Shown: positions 62,523-64,000 of the stretch, one piece after another
How the letters are laid out: each line of letters opens with the position of its first letter
Numbering within the stretch: position 1 is the stretch's first letter
NCBI GenBank assembly: GCA_902625325.1
Contig: CACOAW010000008.1
Location: forward strand, 1 to 64,000
Direction of reading: 5' to 3'
DNA from: an uncultured Candidatus Poseidoniales archaeon
GTDB taxonomy: Archaea; Thermoplasmatota; Poseidoniia; Poseidoniales; Thalassarchaeaceae
DNA length: 64,000 nt
The notes under the pieces: generated by a model
Told to the model about the DNA's origin: nothing
Databases searched by the model: none
Seen by the model: only the letters and a program-made list of their open reading frames with translations
Made by a program: the position numbers and the translations under genes

Positions 62523-62993
62523 TCATTCCTCCTCGGAACTTCCTATGGGCTGTACTCGCGAGGATGTGAGTGAGGCGTACTTCCTTGGGACCTTGATTCC
62601 CAGGCTCTCGTAGTGCCCCTTTAGGCTCGACTGGAAGCCCTTGCCCAGCAGGTCTGCAGCGATCTCCGCCTCCCTGGTCCTCCTCATCACCTCGGCTCGG
62701 GAGTCCAGGGACAGGATCTCGCTCAGGGTCTGCTTCTTCTCGTAGAAGTAGAAGAACTCTGGAGTGACGAAGAACAGAGCTATCGCGCCGCCGATGAGGC
62801 CGACCCAAGTCAGTGTGATCATGCTCTCCGAGGCCTCGCTCGCGTAGTCCATGAAGAACAGCAGTATGAACGAGTAGAGGGACGCGGCAAGGCAGAATAG
62901 CGTCATGAATGTGTAGGCCTGGTAGTGGTACTCGCTCTGCGACCGCCACCACCTCTTCAGCGGGCCGGGGCTCTTGGTCTTGCGTTGTGCCAT
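62523..62993 (-). CDS. Small membrane protein upstream of signal peptidase
   Basis: A 156-residue protein from ATG 62993 (MAQRKT). Two hydrophobic helices (about 27-47 and 60-82) are followed by a charged cytoplasmic part with coiled-coil-like EILSLDSRAEVMRRTREAEIA. No family recognised. Tightly linked to the signal peptidase gene, which suggests a related membrane role. Confidence 0.6.
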   Translation of the reverse strand: MAQRKTKSPGPLKRWWRSQSEYHYQAYTFMTLFCLAASLYSFILLFFMDYASEASESMITLTWVGLIGGAIALFFVTPEFFYFYEKKQTLSEILSLDSRAEVMRRTREAEIAADLLGKGFQSSLKGHYESLGIKVPRKYASLTSSRVQPIGSSEEE

Positions 62994-63091
62994 GCTAACC
63001 ACCGCGAAACACTCCCCTTGTTAGTCCCTTTCGTAGTTTGGAATCCGATCCCGGGGGCAATCAATATCGGCGTTCCCCCGTTGGGTGGGGC

Positions 63092-63637
63092 ATGCTCGTG
63101 GGTCTGACTGGTCGCAATGCGTCAGGCAAATCGACATTCGTCGAGTGGTTCTCGGCCAAGGGCCTCAGGAGCGTATCGTGCTCAGACTCGATACGGTCAT
63201 GGCTCGCGGAACAGGGGATGGATTCGACGAGGGAGGCACTTATCGAGGGCGGTCGTGAGCTCAGAAGGCAGGGTGGAGGGGGAATACTCGCAGAGATGCT
63301 GCTCGAGATCCTGGATGGCGAGGACGCAGTGGTGGATTCTATCAGGACACCAGCCGAGGTGAGGGCCCTCAGGGAGAGGGGGGACTTCTTCCTGATCGAG
63401 GTTAGAGCGGATCAGGAGGCCCGCTGGGAGAGGATGAACCAGCGAGGTAGGTCAGGCGACCCTCTCGACAAGGAGGTCTTCCTCAAGCAGGAGGAGGCCG
63501 AGGCCAGCTCGAAGGACGAGGCTGGCCAGGCCCTGGATGCCACGGCGGAGATGGCGGACATCACCATAGACAACGACGGTACCCTCGAGGAGCTGGAGAT
63601 GAAGCTGCAGGAAGTCTGGTCTGATCTATCCCGGTGA
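63092..63637 (+). CDS. UPF0200-like P-loop nucleotide kinase
   Basis: From ATG 63092 (MLVGLTGRNASGKST) the 181-residue protein has the Walker A GRNASGKST at residues 7-15, an Asp-Ser-Ile-Arg pattern (VVDSIRTPAEV) and a C-terminal IDNDGTLEEL ending typical of UPF0200/dephospho-CoA-kinase-like archaeal proteins. An upstream ATG at 63038 gives a longer form. Likely a nucleotide or small-molecule kinase; the substrate is not known. Divergent from the signal-peptidase cluster. Confidence 0.8.
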   Translation: MLVGLTGRNASGKSTFVEWFSAKGLRSVSCSDSIRSWLAEQGMDSTREALIEGGRELRRQGGGGILAEMLLEILDGEDAVVDSIRTPAEVRALRERGDFFLIEVRADQEARWERMNQRGRSGDPLDKEVFLKQEEAEASSKDEAGQALDATAEMADITIDNDGTLEELEMKLQEVWSDLSR

Positions 63638-63698
63638 CAGCAATTCGGACATGTCCCGATGACACAACTCCAAATATCCATTGTGAGCAATTCGACTC

Positions 63699-64000
63699 AT
63701 GGGCACGGCGATTGTCTGGCTGAGGAACATCCTGAGGATTCACGACAACCCCCTACTCGATTGGGCCTGCGCGTCGGATGAGATTGACTCGGTCATCCCG
63801 TTGGTCGTACTTGACCCGGCTCGAGGAATTGAGGAGGAGGGCGGGCTCAGCCCCAATCGAATGAGGTTCCTCTACGATTCGATTGTAGACCTGGGCGACA
63901 GGCTGGAAAGCGAGTATTCCGCCGGACTGATGGTACTCTATGGCAAACCAAAGAAGGCAATCCCACTGATTGCCGAAGAGCTCGGGCCAGGGGCATGGCT
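63699..64000 (+). CDS. Cryptochrome/photolyase family protein, N-terminal part
   Basis: The ATG at 63699 opens a frame that runs off the right edge after 100 residues. VWLRNILRIHDNPLLDWA is the characteristic start of photolyase/cryptochrome alpha/beta domains, followed by VIPLVVLDPA and NRMRFLYDSIVDLGDRL. Photolyases repair UV damage using light and FAD; surface marine archaea often carry them. An AAATATCC box about 25 bases upstream supports a leaderless start. The rest lies outside the window. Confidence 0.88.
   Translation, partial: MGTAIVWLRNILRIHDNPLLDWACASDEIDSVIPLVVLDPARGIEEEGGLSPNRMRFLYDSIVDLGDRLESEYSAGLMVLYGKPKKAIPLIAEELGPGAW

Overview
The window looks like a chromosomal piece of an uncultured marine euryarchaeon, most plausibly of the Poseidoniales (Marine Group II) or a close relative. 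This is inferred from the mixture of archaeal information-processing genes (uS2, a 4-demethylwyosine synthase of the TYW1/Taw1 type, TFB-like zinc-ribbon protein, ER/archaeal-type Ser-His signal peptidase), archaeal promoters (AT-rich box about 27 bases before a start codon, many leaderless genes) and clearly bacterial-type genes (GroEL/GroES, MsrA, PdxH, cryptochrome/photolyase). No rRNA or tRNA gene and no CRISPR array was found. Both edges cut genes: an MFS transporter on the left and a photolyase on the right.

Layout. 0-3 kb: MFS tail, then a leftward cluster of small membrane proteins with a membrane-anchored HNH protein and a winged-helix regulator. 3-13 kb: a defence-like island with a GIY-YIG nuclease, a tail-to-tail pair of a possible endonuclease and a beta-class DNA methyltransferase, a DUF262-AlbA_2-DUF1524 fusion, and a tightly packed PD-(D/E)XK nuclease / GHKL ATPase / acidic-protein operon that is more AT-rich than its surroundings. 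13-16 kb: peptidase E and a leftward three-gene operon whose middle gene is a compact caspase/CHAT-like protein. 16-19 kb: three winged-helix regulators in a row and a tiny zinc ribbon. 19-26 kb: a fatty-acid oxidation fusion enzyme, three glycosyltransferases and a membrane acyltransferase. 26-34 kb: an MMPL/RND exporter and an ABC-FtsX-ABC export cluster. 34-39 kb: Taw1, two YbjQ-like proteins, a retropepsin-like RimB-type protein and a glutathionyl-hydroquinone reductase-like protein. 39-42.4 kb: a cassette of a zinc-ribbon membrane protein and a secreted thrombospondin-type-3 repeat protein, bounded by copies of a 19-base intergenic repeat. 43-49 kb: IMP dehydrogenase, MsrA, an AlkB-like membrane di-iron enzyme, PdxH and small membrane proteins.

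49-57 kb is the most interesting stretch. A rightward operon with its own archaeal promoter encodes a 72-residue beta-grasp-like protein ending in Gly-Gly-Leu, a ThiF/E1-like adenylating enzyme, a JAB/JAMM-like metallopeptidase and a 79-residue protein. It is preceded by an EF-1A-related protein without a P-loop and followed by a divergent TFB-like protein, with two long, weakly similar, zinc-cluster proteins of unknown function converging on it. This has the parts of a ubiquitin-like conjugation or activation system (Ubl, E1, deconjugase) without a recognisable E2.

57-64 kb is housekeeping: tRNA-dihydrouridine synthase, uS2, a lipoprotein, GroEL/GroES, signal peptidase, a UPF0200-like kinase and a photolyase start. 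All assignments are from reading the sequence; no database search was possible.
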